In this document: piece after piece, positions 1-11,509 of the stretch
Position numbering within the stretch: the first letter of the stretch is position 1
Layout of the letters: every line of letters starts with the position of its first letter
Assembly: GCF_900005765.1 (NCBI RefSeq)
Contig: NC_041689.1
Location: 1,240,001-1,304,000, forward strand
Direction of reading: 5' to 3'
Source: Plasmodium relictum
Lineage: Eukaryota; Apicomplexa; Aconoidasida; Haemosporida; Plasmodiidae
DNA length: 64,000 bases
The notes under the pieces: generated by a model
Database searches by the model: none
The model's input: only the letters and a program-made list of their open reading frames with translations
What the model was told of the DNA's origin: nothing
Program-made: the position numbers and the translations under genes

Positions 1-159
1 CCAAATTTTTAAATAAAAAAAAAAAGAAATTATTAAATTATTAAAAAATTATGTTTAGATTTAAAAAAAAAAAAAAAAGTATGTTACTAAATTGATTAAA
101 ATAATATATCAATAAACAATTAACACAAAAAAGTATAAAATGGTCTAATGAAAAAAAAA

Positions 160-1191
160 TTACCAAGGGCATCTACTTTTATGTTTTTTTTTATAGCTGT
201 AATTTTTCCTATGCATTATTTCCATTTTCATAGACAAACCTTCAATTTCTGAACCTGCAAGAAAAAAAAAAATAAATAAATAAAAAAAACAGTATTAACA
301 TTAGAAGAAATAATATTATATTAACATATATATATAAACAATTTAATAAAAAAATTTAAGGAATTTAATTGCTATTTTGATTTAACCATCATATTTATCA
401 ATAGCTTTTTGTGCATCATTTATATTTTCAAAAATACAAACTGCTGTACCCTTTTAAAAAAAAAAAAAAAAAGGATAGAAGATGTATTAAATGCATATTA
501 TAATGATATAATGAAAATTTATGGAACAAAAAATAATTACATTTGATCTATCTGTATGGTCATAGTTTATCCATGCATTTACAACTTTACATACATTACT
601 AAATAATTCCTAAATAATTATAAAACATTTTTTAAGTAAAAGAAAAGAAGGATAATGTATTGACACACATATGCAATCTTTTTTTATTCTTACCACTAAA
701 TCATTTTTTGAAATTGTATAATCTAAGTTAGATATTTTTACTCTGATATGATTATTTCTTTCGTTATCTTTCTTTCTTTCATCGTAATTCTTTTAAAAAT
801 AATAAATTTAATACATAATGCTTTCTAATTTTATAGTAAATTTGTGATTTTTTTATAATATTTACATTGTATGAATTTTTTCCATTGTATTTATTTATCC
901 TACGATGGTAATTAGTTCTATATTCATCATTCTTCTATAAAGAAAGAAAAAGTGTATTTTCATAAAATCAGTAAAGTTAAATTTTATGTAATTAGACTGT
1001 TATTTTATTTTATTTTTTTTGTCTTTTACATTTGAATTATATTTATCATAAGATCTATAATAGCGCTTCTTATGATGTTCATCTGAATAAAAATAAAAAA
1101 CAATATTTTATTATATTAAGTCAATTTTTTTTTTTTTTTGGTTTTTTTTTTTCTTTTTATATAAACCATAATGTTTTTTAAATTCCCTCAT
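160..1191 (-). CDS. Aly/REF-like RNA-binding protein (single RRM), 7 exons
   Basis: I rebuilt seven exons on the minus strand: 1167-1191, 1030-1082, 866-934, 694-789, 541-609, 387-450 and 160-254. They join in frame to 156 residues. The N-terminal 50 residues are basic and Tyr/Asn-rich. One RRM follows from about residue 65 to 140, with RNP2-like IRVKISNLDY, then the ELFSNV helix, RNP1-like GTAVCIFEN and the AQKAIDKYDG helix. This order resembles the Aly/REF (THO subunit 4) mRNA-export adaptors, and the basic Lys/Arg tail fits too. Seven short exons in 1 kb is dense even for Plasmodium. Exon 1 is only 25 nt with a GTTTAT donor, so the exact start is the weakest part. It is transcribed divergently from the listerin gene, 419 bp away. 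The RRM assignment is firm; the Aly/REF subfamily is inferred. Confidence 0.78.
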
Positions 1192-1610
1192 TTTTATTTT
1201 ATAGAAAAATTTATAATAAAATTGGAATAAACATAAAATAATATTATATAAATTTATATATAAAAATATTAAACTTTTATGTATTAGAAAAAATTTATAA
1301 AATTTTCCAAAAAAAAAAAAAAAATAAATTGAAGAAATTGATAAATTATAAATAAATATAATTCCGCAAGAATTAAAAAAAAAAAAAAAAATTAACAAAA
1401 AAAAAAAAAATAAATGAAAAAAAATAAAAAAGTGCAACTCGAAGTATTTCTTAATAATAAATAAGATGAATATATTTTGTTTTAAAAAAACAAAGAACAT
1501 AAGTTAAATAGAACTGATATAAATATACATGAAAATTATAAATACATATATATATGTATATCTGTTTTTTCTTATTTCAAAAAAAAAATAAATGATTGTC
1601 GGAATTAAAT
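1192..1610. promoter_or_regulatory. Divergent intergenic spacer, RRM gene / listerin
   Basis: This 419 bp A/T-rich spacer separates two start codons pointing away from each other, so it should hold both promoters and 5' leaders. I see poly(A) and poly(T) runs and short TA tracts. I see no recognisable element. Confidence 0.4.
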
Positions 1611-2258
1611 ATGAAGAAAAAAAAAGTCATAAAATTAAAAGGAGAATATATACCTAAAAGCAATTATTGTAATATATAAAAAGAGATTAATTACAAAATA
1701 AAAATACCTCTTATCTCAAAGATTCATATTATACTTCTATTTTTATTTAGATATTTTCTGTATTACATAGAAATGCATTTTATATATATATATCACATAT
1801 ATATATTAGTACATACCTGTATTTTTTTTTTTTTTTACAGTTAGTAAAGATGCATTACTCACTAACATTTTTACGCAAAACAAAGAAAACACAATTTCAG
1901 ATATAGAATCAAAAGATTCCCAACTAATTGTTAATTGTATTAACAAATTACTGAAAAAGAATCTTCAAACCAAACTAAAAGCTTTAAATGTAATTTTTGT
2001 TAATTTATTTACATATATATATTTTAGTATTTAAATTTGTTTATTCTATTTTTTATACTTTCTTTTTTTTTATTCTTTTTTTTTGAACATATATATATTT
2101 ATCTTTATATAATAAATTATTTTTTTTTTTTTAATAGGAATTAAGTTCTCTTCTCAGTAATCAGGATGAATCTACAATTAGTCATTTATTTTCTTCATTT
2201 TTAAGTGTTTATACAAAATTAATATATCATACTAATTATAATTTAAGAGAAAGTAAAT

Positions 2259-2320
<62 letters not shown>

Positions 2321-5300
2321 CTCTTTTATTTTATTTTTTTCTATGCATATGTTTATTCTTATGAGAAATAGAATGATTTATATATATATAAGTATTTTTA
2401 TGATGCTTCTCCTTTTTTATTATTAGAACATATTATTCATTGTAACTTTATTTTTTTTTATTATGTCATATAGTTATAATAATTAATTAGCTTCTTTTTT
2501 TTTTTCTTTTTTTTTTTTAAATAGATTTAAATTTGTGTCTAAAGTTATTTATAGAAAAAATCAAAACAAAAATTAAAAAACATTTGAGTGTATTCTTGCC
2601 GCATTTATTTATTTCACTTTTTGATTTCAGTAAAAATGTAAGAGTCACTTCTTTTATTTATGTATATATTCCATATTATATATATATATATTTATTTATT
2701 CTTTAAAAATGTTTTTTTTACAAGGTGAGGAATATTTCTAGTGAAATACTTTCTGTTATATTTCCATTAAAGGATAATTCTGAAAATAAACAAGAAAAGA
2801 AAGATAAAAATAAAATAGACAAGTTAAAATTGTATGATGGACATAAATTATATTTAAACATAAAAAAATTAAATGTGAATATCATTAATTTTTATAATTG
2901 TTTGAAATATATAAAGAATGATTTGAATGAAGCAATTGTATCAAATTTAAAAATTATAAAAAATGATGAAGATTTTGATATTAATGTGTATCTATTTAAT
3001 ACTCTTTGCTTTTTTCCTTCTTTTATTTACATAATTATAAAATTTTCTAAATTAAATAGCAAATTAGAAACAGAAATAGGAGAATCATTAGAGGAAAGCA
3101 GTAAAGAAATAATTAAAGAAAATATTAAGAAAGAATTTTATAATTTCGAGAAAACATTTAATCATTTTTTTTGTTTATTAAATTCTATATATAAAGAAAA
3201 TAAAGACAATGTAAGGTTAAAAAAAACGTTATATTTATCTATATTTAATATCATTTATTTATTAAAGAAAAACAAAATTAATTACATTGATTTTAATTAT
3301 AACGAGGGTAATTCTTCAATTTTTAATTATATTTGTTGTATAATAAATAGTAAAGATGAATATATTTTAAAAAATATAAACCATTTATTATTATTGTTTT
3401 TTTTTTCTGACAACAAAAAGTTAATCAATGAAAATTTTCTTAGAAGCTATCTATCTCTAATTAAACAAAATAAAATTTATGGAGTAGATTCATTTAATTT
3501 TAATATGTCATTGTTTATATTCATATTTGAAAAGAAAGATATAAAAGAAAATTTCTTTTTCTTTTATTTTCTTTTCTATTTTTTATTATTAAACCAAAGA
3601 AATTCATCAATAAATAATTATTATGATATACTACTTCATTTATTTGATTATTTTGATTTTATTACAAGAGATACTAAGAAAGAATACTTATTTAGGGAAA
3701 TTACAGAAAAATCTGAAGAAAATATAAGTAAAATAAATGTCAACAAAGAAACAAAAATGGAGATAAATATCGGTACAGAAGAAAAAAATAAAAATGAAGT
3801 TGAGGAAGAAAATAGTGGCAAGAATTTTTTAACAGAGTATGAGTGTTCAACTGTTTTATGCGAAAATATTTTGCTCTTACCTTTCGAAACTTTTTTTATT
3901 CAAAATAAATTACAAAATTGTAATTTTTGTTTTAAAAACGAAATTTTATGTGAGACTCTTTCTAATATATATTACTGTCATAGAAAGAAGTTAAAGAAAA
4001 AAGAAGCAAAAGAAAAAAATAAATTTGAAGATTTAAGAAGAAAGTTGTTTGATGGAAATATAGAGGAAAACAATCTTTTATCCACTTATGTTAGTTTTAT
4101 TAAATCATCAAAAAATAAAAATGAAATAATTAGATATACTTTAGATTTATTAAATACTTATGTTATTGATATAAATAATAAGTTGCAAAATAAATATAAA
4201 AACAATAATGTAGTTAATGATGATAGTAACCGTTTATATCAGCACAACAATTACAATGATATCATAAATTTTTTTTTTAAGTTTTTATTAGAATTAAAAT
4301 TTTTAATATTTTCGTTAAACGAAGAAAATAATGCTATTACTATAGATATAAAGACATATTTTATTGATATATTGAAGTTGAATTTCGTTAATTTATTTAT
4401 TTTAATAGAATACAAAAATTATGAATTCATTGAAATTTTAAAAAATAATTTTGATTTATTAGAATTTCTTGCTCAGAAGAAAGAGGAAGATAATACATTT
4501 CTCATGAATAATATTTTTGATATATTCCAAAATTTATTATCAAAGAAAGAATTAAGTAAAGAAATTTATTTCAATGCTTTAAATATTAGTTTAAATTTAT
4601 TACTTTTGTTTTTTTTAAATAAAAATTGTTTATTTGATGAATTATCTAATTCATTTCTCAAGGTAATAAATAGATTTAATAAAAAAAAAAAAAATAAATA
4701 AAAAAAAATAAGTAAATAATTACAATATTTATAATGTATATACTTCCTTATTATATCATATATGTTGTTATTGCATATTATTTTCTTCTTTTATTTATTA
4801 CATTTAAATTTTTTAGATACTGCTTGATGGAAATTTAACTAAGGAAAACATTGAAGGAAAATTAATAATATGCATAGAATTAATTAATTTTATGAAAAAT
4901 AAAAAAATAAAATTACTTCATTTATCAGAGATTATATTAAAAATATATCAATTTTATATCAGATGCAATTATAATAATGATTCACTAACTACCTTTTATG
5001 AATCTATTTCTTTTTATGAGAAAGATAATATTTTATTTGATGGAATGTTTTATTTTGATTTATTTTATATATATCAAAAAAGATTAAAGGAGAGTAAAAA
5101 ATTTCCTGAGAATAATTTTTGTAATTTTTTCTTAAAATTATTTACAGAAAATATTTTAACAGAATATTTGAAGGAAAATTATGAAACTTTAAATGATATA
5201 TACTTATTTTTTTTATTCACCATTTATTTAATAAATTATAACTATACTGAAAATTTTGATGATCTATTTTTAAAATTAGAAAGACAGTCGTTATATTCTT

Positions 5301-8300
5301 ATATGAATTTAATGCAAACAATTTACAAAAGTTGCACAGAGGAAGATTATGTTATAAATAAACAAATTTCAACTTCATCTCATCCAGAAGAAATAATAAA
5401 TGAACATGAACAAGATGAAACAAATAATTGTAATATTTTAATTTATATTAAAAATTCTAAGGTCATTTTTAAAATAATTGATAAATATAATGACGAAACA
5501 TATAATATAAAAAGAGATGATGATGATGATAATAATAATAATAATAATACTATTGAAAATGAAGAAATTCAAATAAATTTACTGATGAAAAAGGAGGATA
5601 TTATGAGTTCATTTTATATATTAAAGTTATTATGCATTTATAAAATATATTATAATATAAAAATTTTAACTTTTGAAAACTTAAAGACTTTTACATTTTT
5701 CTGTTTTGACATAGAACAACCTCAAAGTAAATCATTGAAAAATGTTGAAAATCAGACAAATATTCTAATAAATAATGAATTTGATGATTTCTTTAATTTT
5801 ATTTATTTAAATATTGAATGCAATAAATTATTTTTTTTTCTTAAAACAATAAAAAATGAATTAAAAAATAAAGAGAACAATTTAAGTCTTTTTTTTGCAA
5901 TATATGACTATATTGATAATAAAGAAATACATATAAATGAAAATATCAACACTTTTGATATTATATATGTTCTGAAGAGAATAAATAAATATAACATTTT
6001 TAAAATATGTAAAATGATATTGAAAGAATGTATTAAAAAGGAAAAAGACATGCTACAATTTGCAAAAGAACTAAATAATTTAAAAACAAAGAGCCTATTC
6101 GATTTAAAAGTTAAGAATTTTTTATTTAAAATATATATAAAATATATATTGGATGAACATAAAAAAGGTGATATAAATGAAAATGATGAAATAAAAAATA
6201 AAGAGGATAAATATACAGAAATAAATGATGATGCAGATGAAATAAATGATATTAATTATGAAAATAATTTGCTTTTATTGAAAAAAAAATTTCCAGAATT
6301 TTTTCATTCATACATAGATAAAAACTTCAATTTAAATATAAAAAATGAACTTTCTTATTTAAACTTACTATATCATTTAATATGTGTTAGTAAAATTAAA
6401 AATTTTAATTTTTTTAATTGCAGTAGTGTACAAAAGGTATTATTGGAATCAACACATTTAACATTAAATAATTTTGATGTTTTTTTTCATTGTTTATCAT
6501 TTATAAAAAATTATAATTTTTTCAATAATGACGAAATTATTTTGAGTAATATTTTTAAAAATTATTTATCATTTTTAAAAATATATTATAAGAAGATATA
6601 TGAAGAACAAACTTTTCTTTATAAACAAAAATGCAAAATTTTTAGTGATACATTAAGTAATAATATTAAAAATTCTGAGAAAGTAGAAAAGAGAAGAAGT
6701 AAAAAAAAAAAAGATAAAGATAAATTATATGCTAAATGTGGAATACATTTTTTAAGTTTTGTATATAATTTAATAGAGAAAAATATAATAATTTTTAATT
6801 TATTAAATAATAAAAATATGATACGAAGTATAATTAAAATTATATACTTTGTTTTATCAATAGATCACTGTTGCTCTAATGATATAAATAAAAAATTAAA
6901 AATTCTTTGCATAAAATTAATAAAGAAAATTTTCGACTATGATTTGCAATATTTCGATTCATTTTATAAAATATATTTTTTTTGTTTAAAATCAAGCGTC
7001 TATGATTATAATGAATATTTTGTAAACAAAATTTTTTTTACAAAGCTTTTTTCCACTTCCAAGAATTTACAAAAATTAAAAAAAAAAGTATTGGATATTT
7101 ATATTAATACTTATTATTTATTTATATTATTTTCTAATATTGAGAAATTTAGAAATAATAAGATTTTTATTCATAAAACCTTCTCTATTCTTTTATTAAA
7201 TTGTGTACTATTCAACGAATTACATAAATTAAAAAATTGTAATTTAGAGCATTTTAATGTAATTAGCTCGTATTTATGTATAAATAAAAGTAGTGAAAAC
7301 TTATTCTTAAAATCTATTATTAATAAAAATATTGATTATGAAAAAAATGTTTTAATTGATATTAAAAATGAAATTAGTGAAAGTGAAATGAATTATGCCA
7401 ATACTACTACTAATAATAGTAATTACAGCTTAGATTATATTTCTAATAATGATTCAAATATGAATTCTAGTGTTGATAGCTTTATGATTAGTGAAGAAGA
7501 AGATAACTATATTAGCAGTAAATTAATAACTACGGAAAATAAAGAAAAAAATAACGATAAAATAAATATATATCTTAATGATAATAACAAGAGTTGTAAT
7601 GCTAGACAAGAAGAGGATGAAGCAAATGCATTTTCAAATGAAATTAACATTGAACATATGGATGCATTTGATAAATTAAATTATAAAAATAATGAGAAAA
7701 TCAATAATAAGACAAATGAAGAAAATAATAATAAAAATAAATGTTGTTCACTTTATTTTTTAAAAAAACATTTAAAAAATGTATTTTTGCTTATTGATTT
7801 AAATAAAAATATTTTAAATTTATATTCATTTCTGTTAAATAATAATTATTTAAAAGTACTATTGTCAATGCTAAACATTTGTTTATCATCAGAATATTTT
7901 ATTTATAACGCAGATTTATTTCAGCATTTTTTGATATTTTTAGAAAGTAATAACATTAATTTATATTATTTTTTAAATGATTTAAAAAAAATTGATGAAC
8001 TTGTAGAAACTAGTAGTAATTTAAAAAATAACAAAAATGAGTTTTACATATTTTCTTTTTCTTTACACTTAATTCTACTTCTAATTACTATATATACAAA
8101 TGAATGCATTAATATAATTAATGAAAATAAATTATATGATATAATATATTTTAATCAATTAATTTTTTCAAATTTAATAATAAATTATCAATTAAATCAA
8201 TTGAAAAATATATCCCACAATCACATAAATACAACGTTTTCATATGATCCTAATTCAAAAACTTTATATTTTAAATATAAAATAAAAGAGGATGAAAATG

Positions 8301-8922
8301 ACGCCTTTGAAGATATTACAGCAAAATTGACTTTGAATTTTCTACCTAATTATCCATTTTCTCATTTAGTAATTAGCGATAAAATAGAATCACTAGGTTA
8401 AAAAATAAGACATTATAAAATCAAATAAGAATATAAATCTTCGTTTTAAAAAAATATTTATTCTATTTGTGAGTATATTCTTCGGATGAGTATTTAAAAA
8501 AAATTTGCTTTTTAATTTTTTATAGATAAGAAGGCTTACATTCACAATTCTATTAAAAGTATGTATAAATATGCAAGAAATGGTAACATTAATGAAATAT
8601 TTATTAAATTTGATAGTATTATGAATAATTATTTTCAAAATAAATCACAGTGTAATATATGCTTTATGCTACTATATGATAAAAAAACATGTGATAAAAC
8701 TTGTTCTAAATGCAACGCATCTTATCACAGTTATTGTCTTCACAAGTAATATTCTATTTAATTTTTTTTTTTTTTTTTATATTAGTATCAAATAATTTTA
8801 ATTTTGTTATTTATACATATATATATACGTTGAAATTTAAAATTAATTTTTTTTTTTTCAGATGGTTTTTAACATCTCACAATACAAAATGCCCATCATG
8901 TCAAATGCAATTTAATTCTTGA
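1611..8922 (+). CDS. LTN1: E3 ubiquitin-protein ligase listerin (ribosome quality control), 8 exons
   Basis: Eight exons join in frame to 2077 residues: 1611-1668, 1841-1989, 2138-2252, 2525-2637, 2725-4662, 4817-8396, 8526-8745 and 8862-8922. The N terminus carries the listerin-type stretch LQTKLKALNEL, followed by helices resembling the first HEAT repeats (KKHLSVFLPHLF, then VRNISSEIL). The middle is a long helical solenoid broken by Asn/Asp-rich insertions. The C-terminal region has an RWD-like segment (LTLNFLPNYPF) and a RING-CH from residue 2027: CNIC, CSKC, YHSYC, then HKWF and CPSC. The domain order and terminal RING are diagnostic of listerin, which ubiquitylates nascent chains on stalled 60S subunits. 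An intron falls inside the HKWF motif of the RING. The donor after exon 6 is GTTAAA, which is unusual. Exon 1 (58 nt, donor GTAATA) is the least certain. The family call is confident. Confidence 0.88.
2262..2316. repeat. (TA)n microsatellite in listerin intron 3
   Basis: An uninterrupted TA dinucleotide run of about 55 bp directly follows the exon 3 donor. It lies inside the intron, so length variation should not change the protein. Confidence 0.9.
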
Positions 8923-9652
8923 AGTATAAAAATTAAATAATTAAATTTTTCTTTTTTTAATTATATATATTTACATAAATAAACAATTTTTCTTTTGTTT
9001 TAAATATATATATTGTACACATATCTAAATATATAATTTTTCAATTTTCTTTTCACATATATTCAAAATGTCTTTTAATTTTTTATATATTCCCATTTTT
9101 TTCATTTTGAATTTTTAAATGTAACAATTCAAATTTTTAAGAAGCAAAGGGAAAAAAAAAAAAAAAAATAAATAAATTAAAATGAAAAAGACAATAAAAA
9201 TATTACAATTATAATACAAGTGTGTAACTATATTTCAATAATTTAAACATATGCAATAACAGTATTTAGCAATATGCTAAATATATTTAATTGTACGGAA
9301 AAAAAAATTGTATTAAAATATATATATATATAGAAATAGAAAGAATCTATTAGAAGAAATAAAATATGCAATTTTGAAAAAATAAAAGTATATGAATTTT
9401 CAAAAGAAAAAAAATATGAAATAGAAAGGGATTCTTAAAAATGCTTTTGGATTTATAATTTTTGATTTTATAAAAAATAAATATTTAAAATTTTAAGTTA
9501 AAATTTATTTATTTATAAAATAAATATTTTTCTCACTTTATTTAACAATTAATGTTAAGAAAAAATGTAGTATTTTTTTTTTTTTTAAATAATTATTTTC
9601 TGACAGATTTTACAATATATGGTTATAGTGCATATCCTACTTAACTTTTTTG
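8923..9652. other. Convergent intergenic region, listerin / CRK5 3' ends
   Basis: Both flanking genes end here. The 730 bp consist of A- and T-rich runs with no credible open frame, and presumably hold both 3' UTRs. I see nothing else. Confidence 0.6.
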
Positions 9653-11509
9653 CTAGTTTTTGTTTGACATTTCTTTGAAGTTATGCAAAAGAGACTTATT
9701 GCAAATACTATTTTTATTAGTGGTTGTAGCTGATTTTAATTCTTTTTGTTTATATTTTTTTTTATCGGGAGTAGAAAAATCTGGTATAGATAAATTTCTT
9801 TTCATACGCATGGTTTTAATAAACTCATACGAGTCATCAGCATTAATAACATGATAACTTGATCTATTTAACTTCCTTTTTTTGGCTGAAGGAGGAGTCG
9901 TATGATTAGTGCTATCATCATAAAAGGATAGTTCCTCTTTTGTTTCTTTAACATTTTTTTCTTTCATATCATTTAAAACTTTTATGCTTGCCCTTTTTAT
10001 GAATCCGTTAGAATTTTTTTCATCATTTGCATACTTATCTGAAAAAATAGCAAAAGATCTTCTCCCACTTTTTTTATATCCCCCTAAATTTTTAAAAGTA
10101 TCATTTATTAATTTGAAAATAATTTTTGCATATTTATCATTTGATTTACATAAGAAATGAGAAATCATTGTAGTAGTAAGAAGATTCTTTTTTTGCTGTT
10201 CAATTTCACGAAAGGTTTTTATGCCAATATAATATTTTAGGCAATGCACATACCAATTATATACTCCAATCCCATCTAAATTGTCAAATCGAATATCTGA
10301 AAACCATGGGTGAGATAAAGCATCAGCAGCAGTTATTCTATCATTTGGATTATATTTTAACATTTTTACTAATAAGTCTATACCCAATTCATCAATTTTT
10401 CCATTTGTTATTACATTTAAAGCATCCTTTTTGTCCTTAATATTTACATTAAAGAAATCTTCTTTTAAAGGATAAAAACGGGAATCGCTAAAAAATTCTA
10501 GTTCGTCATTATTAGGTTTTCCTAAAGAATTAACTATTCTAATTATAAGATCGAATTCTGTTACACCTCTAAATAGTGGTTTTCCTATAATTAATTCACA
10601 AATAATACAAGCAGCAGACCAAATATCTACGTTTAATCCATATTGAAAATCTTTATTATATTCATCATCTTTATCCTTCTTTTTTTTTTTTTTGTTTTTA
10701 GTTAGTTCAAATTTTGATAAAAGTACTTCTAATGGCCTATAGTAAATAGTACAAACTGTTGGAGTCATATCTCCATCATTTTTTAATTCTCTACACAATC
10801 CTAAATCTCCAATTTTTAACAAATACTTATCATTTTGCGTTTTTTGTAGCATTACATTTTCAGGTTTTAAGTCTCTATGGCACATCTTATTATTATGTAG
10901 ATATGCTAAACCATTTAATAATTGAAAAGATAACCATTTAGCTTCTTTTAAACTTAATCCAGCCTGATCATCACTTATTTTTGTTTTCTGAATTAATTTT
11001 TTTAAATCTCCTCCATCACAGTATTCATAAGCAGCAAAAATAAACTTTTGATCAGCCGATAAAGGAGTCATATCCAACTTTCCTTGATGATGATAATTAG
11101 AAGTATAATGTTGTAATATTTGTCTATTTATATATTCACTTATGCATTTTTGTCTATCAATTGTTACATCTATTAGTCGTAAAATATTGGGATGTCTCCC
11201 AATATTTTTTAAACAACTTAATTCTCTTAATGTAGTACAACTTATTCCTTCTTCATTTATTGTTCTTAAATCATCACGAAAAAATTTTATTGCATAAACA
11301 TTTTTTTGAAAAAATACAAACTCATCAGTGTAATAATCATACGGTAAATAATTAGTATTCTGATATAAGTCGTTATTATTGCTATATTTTATGACTTTTC
11401 CTTTATAAACATCCCCGTATGTTCCTCCTCCTAATTTTTCTTCTAATGATACAGTTGAATAAATATTATTAAAATATATTTTACATTTCGTTAAAGTTAT
11501 ACCAAACAT
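9653..11509 (-). CDS. CRK5: Divergent cyclin-dependent-type kinase CRK5
   Basis: This is a single-exon gene of 618 residues. The kinase domain spans about residues 20-405: glycine loop GGGTYGDVYKG at 27-37, VAIK-type Lys75, a CDK-like C-helix ISCTTLRE where PSTAIRE would lie, HRDLKPEN at 201-208, DLG in place of DFG at 225-227, and HPWF at the end of the C-lobe. The activation segment ends YYRPLEVLL, so the usual APE is PLE. A Lys/Asp-rich insertion of about 20 residues follows it. The roughly 210-residue C-terminal extension is basic and Ser/Thr-rich. Plasmodium CRK5 is reported to work in male gametogony and nuclear division with a divergent cyclin; that function is literature knowledge, not visible here. 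It diverges from the RNase II gene across a 2.4 kb spacer. The CRK5 assignment rests on motif divergence plus remembered synteny. Confidence 0.85.
   Translation of the reverse strand: MFGITLTKCKIYFNNIYSTVSLEEKLGGGTYGDVYKGKVIKYSNNNDLYQNTNYLPYDYYTDEFVFFQKNVYAIKFFRDDLRTINEEGISCTTLRELSCLKNIGRHPNILRLIDVTIDRQKCISEYINRQILQHYTSNYHHQGKLDMTPLSADQKFIFAAYEYCDGGDLKKLIQKTKISDDQAGLSLKEAKWLSFQLLNGLAYLHNNKMCHRDLKPENVMLQKTQNDKYLLKIGDLGLCRELKNDGDMTPTVCTIYYRPLEVLLSKFELTKNKKKKKKDKDDEYNKDFQYGLNVDIWSAACIICELIIGKPLFRGVTEFDLIIRIVNSLGKPNNDELEFFSDSRFYPLKEDFFNVNIKDKKDALNVITNGKIDELGIDLLVKMLKYNPNDRITAADALSHPWFSDIRFDNLDGIGVYNWYVHCLKYYIGIKTFREIEQQKKNLLTTTMISHFLCKSNDKYAKIIFKLINDTFKNLGGYKKSGRRSFAIFSDKYANDEKNSNGFIKRASIKVLNDMKEKNVKETKEELSFYDDSTNHTTPPSAKKRKLNRSSYHVINADDSYEFIKTMRMKRNLSIPDFSTPDKKKYKQKELKSATTTNKNSICNKSLLHNFKEMSNKN

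Noticed and set aside
1111-1500. Phe/Ile/Lys-rich 129-residue frame on the minus strand
   Set aside because: It crosses poly(T) runs. Only its in-frame MREFKKHY segment is used, as exon 1 of the RRM gene.
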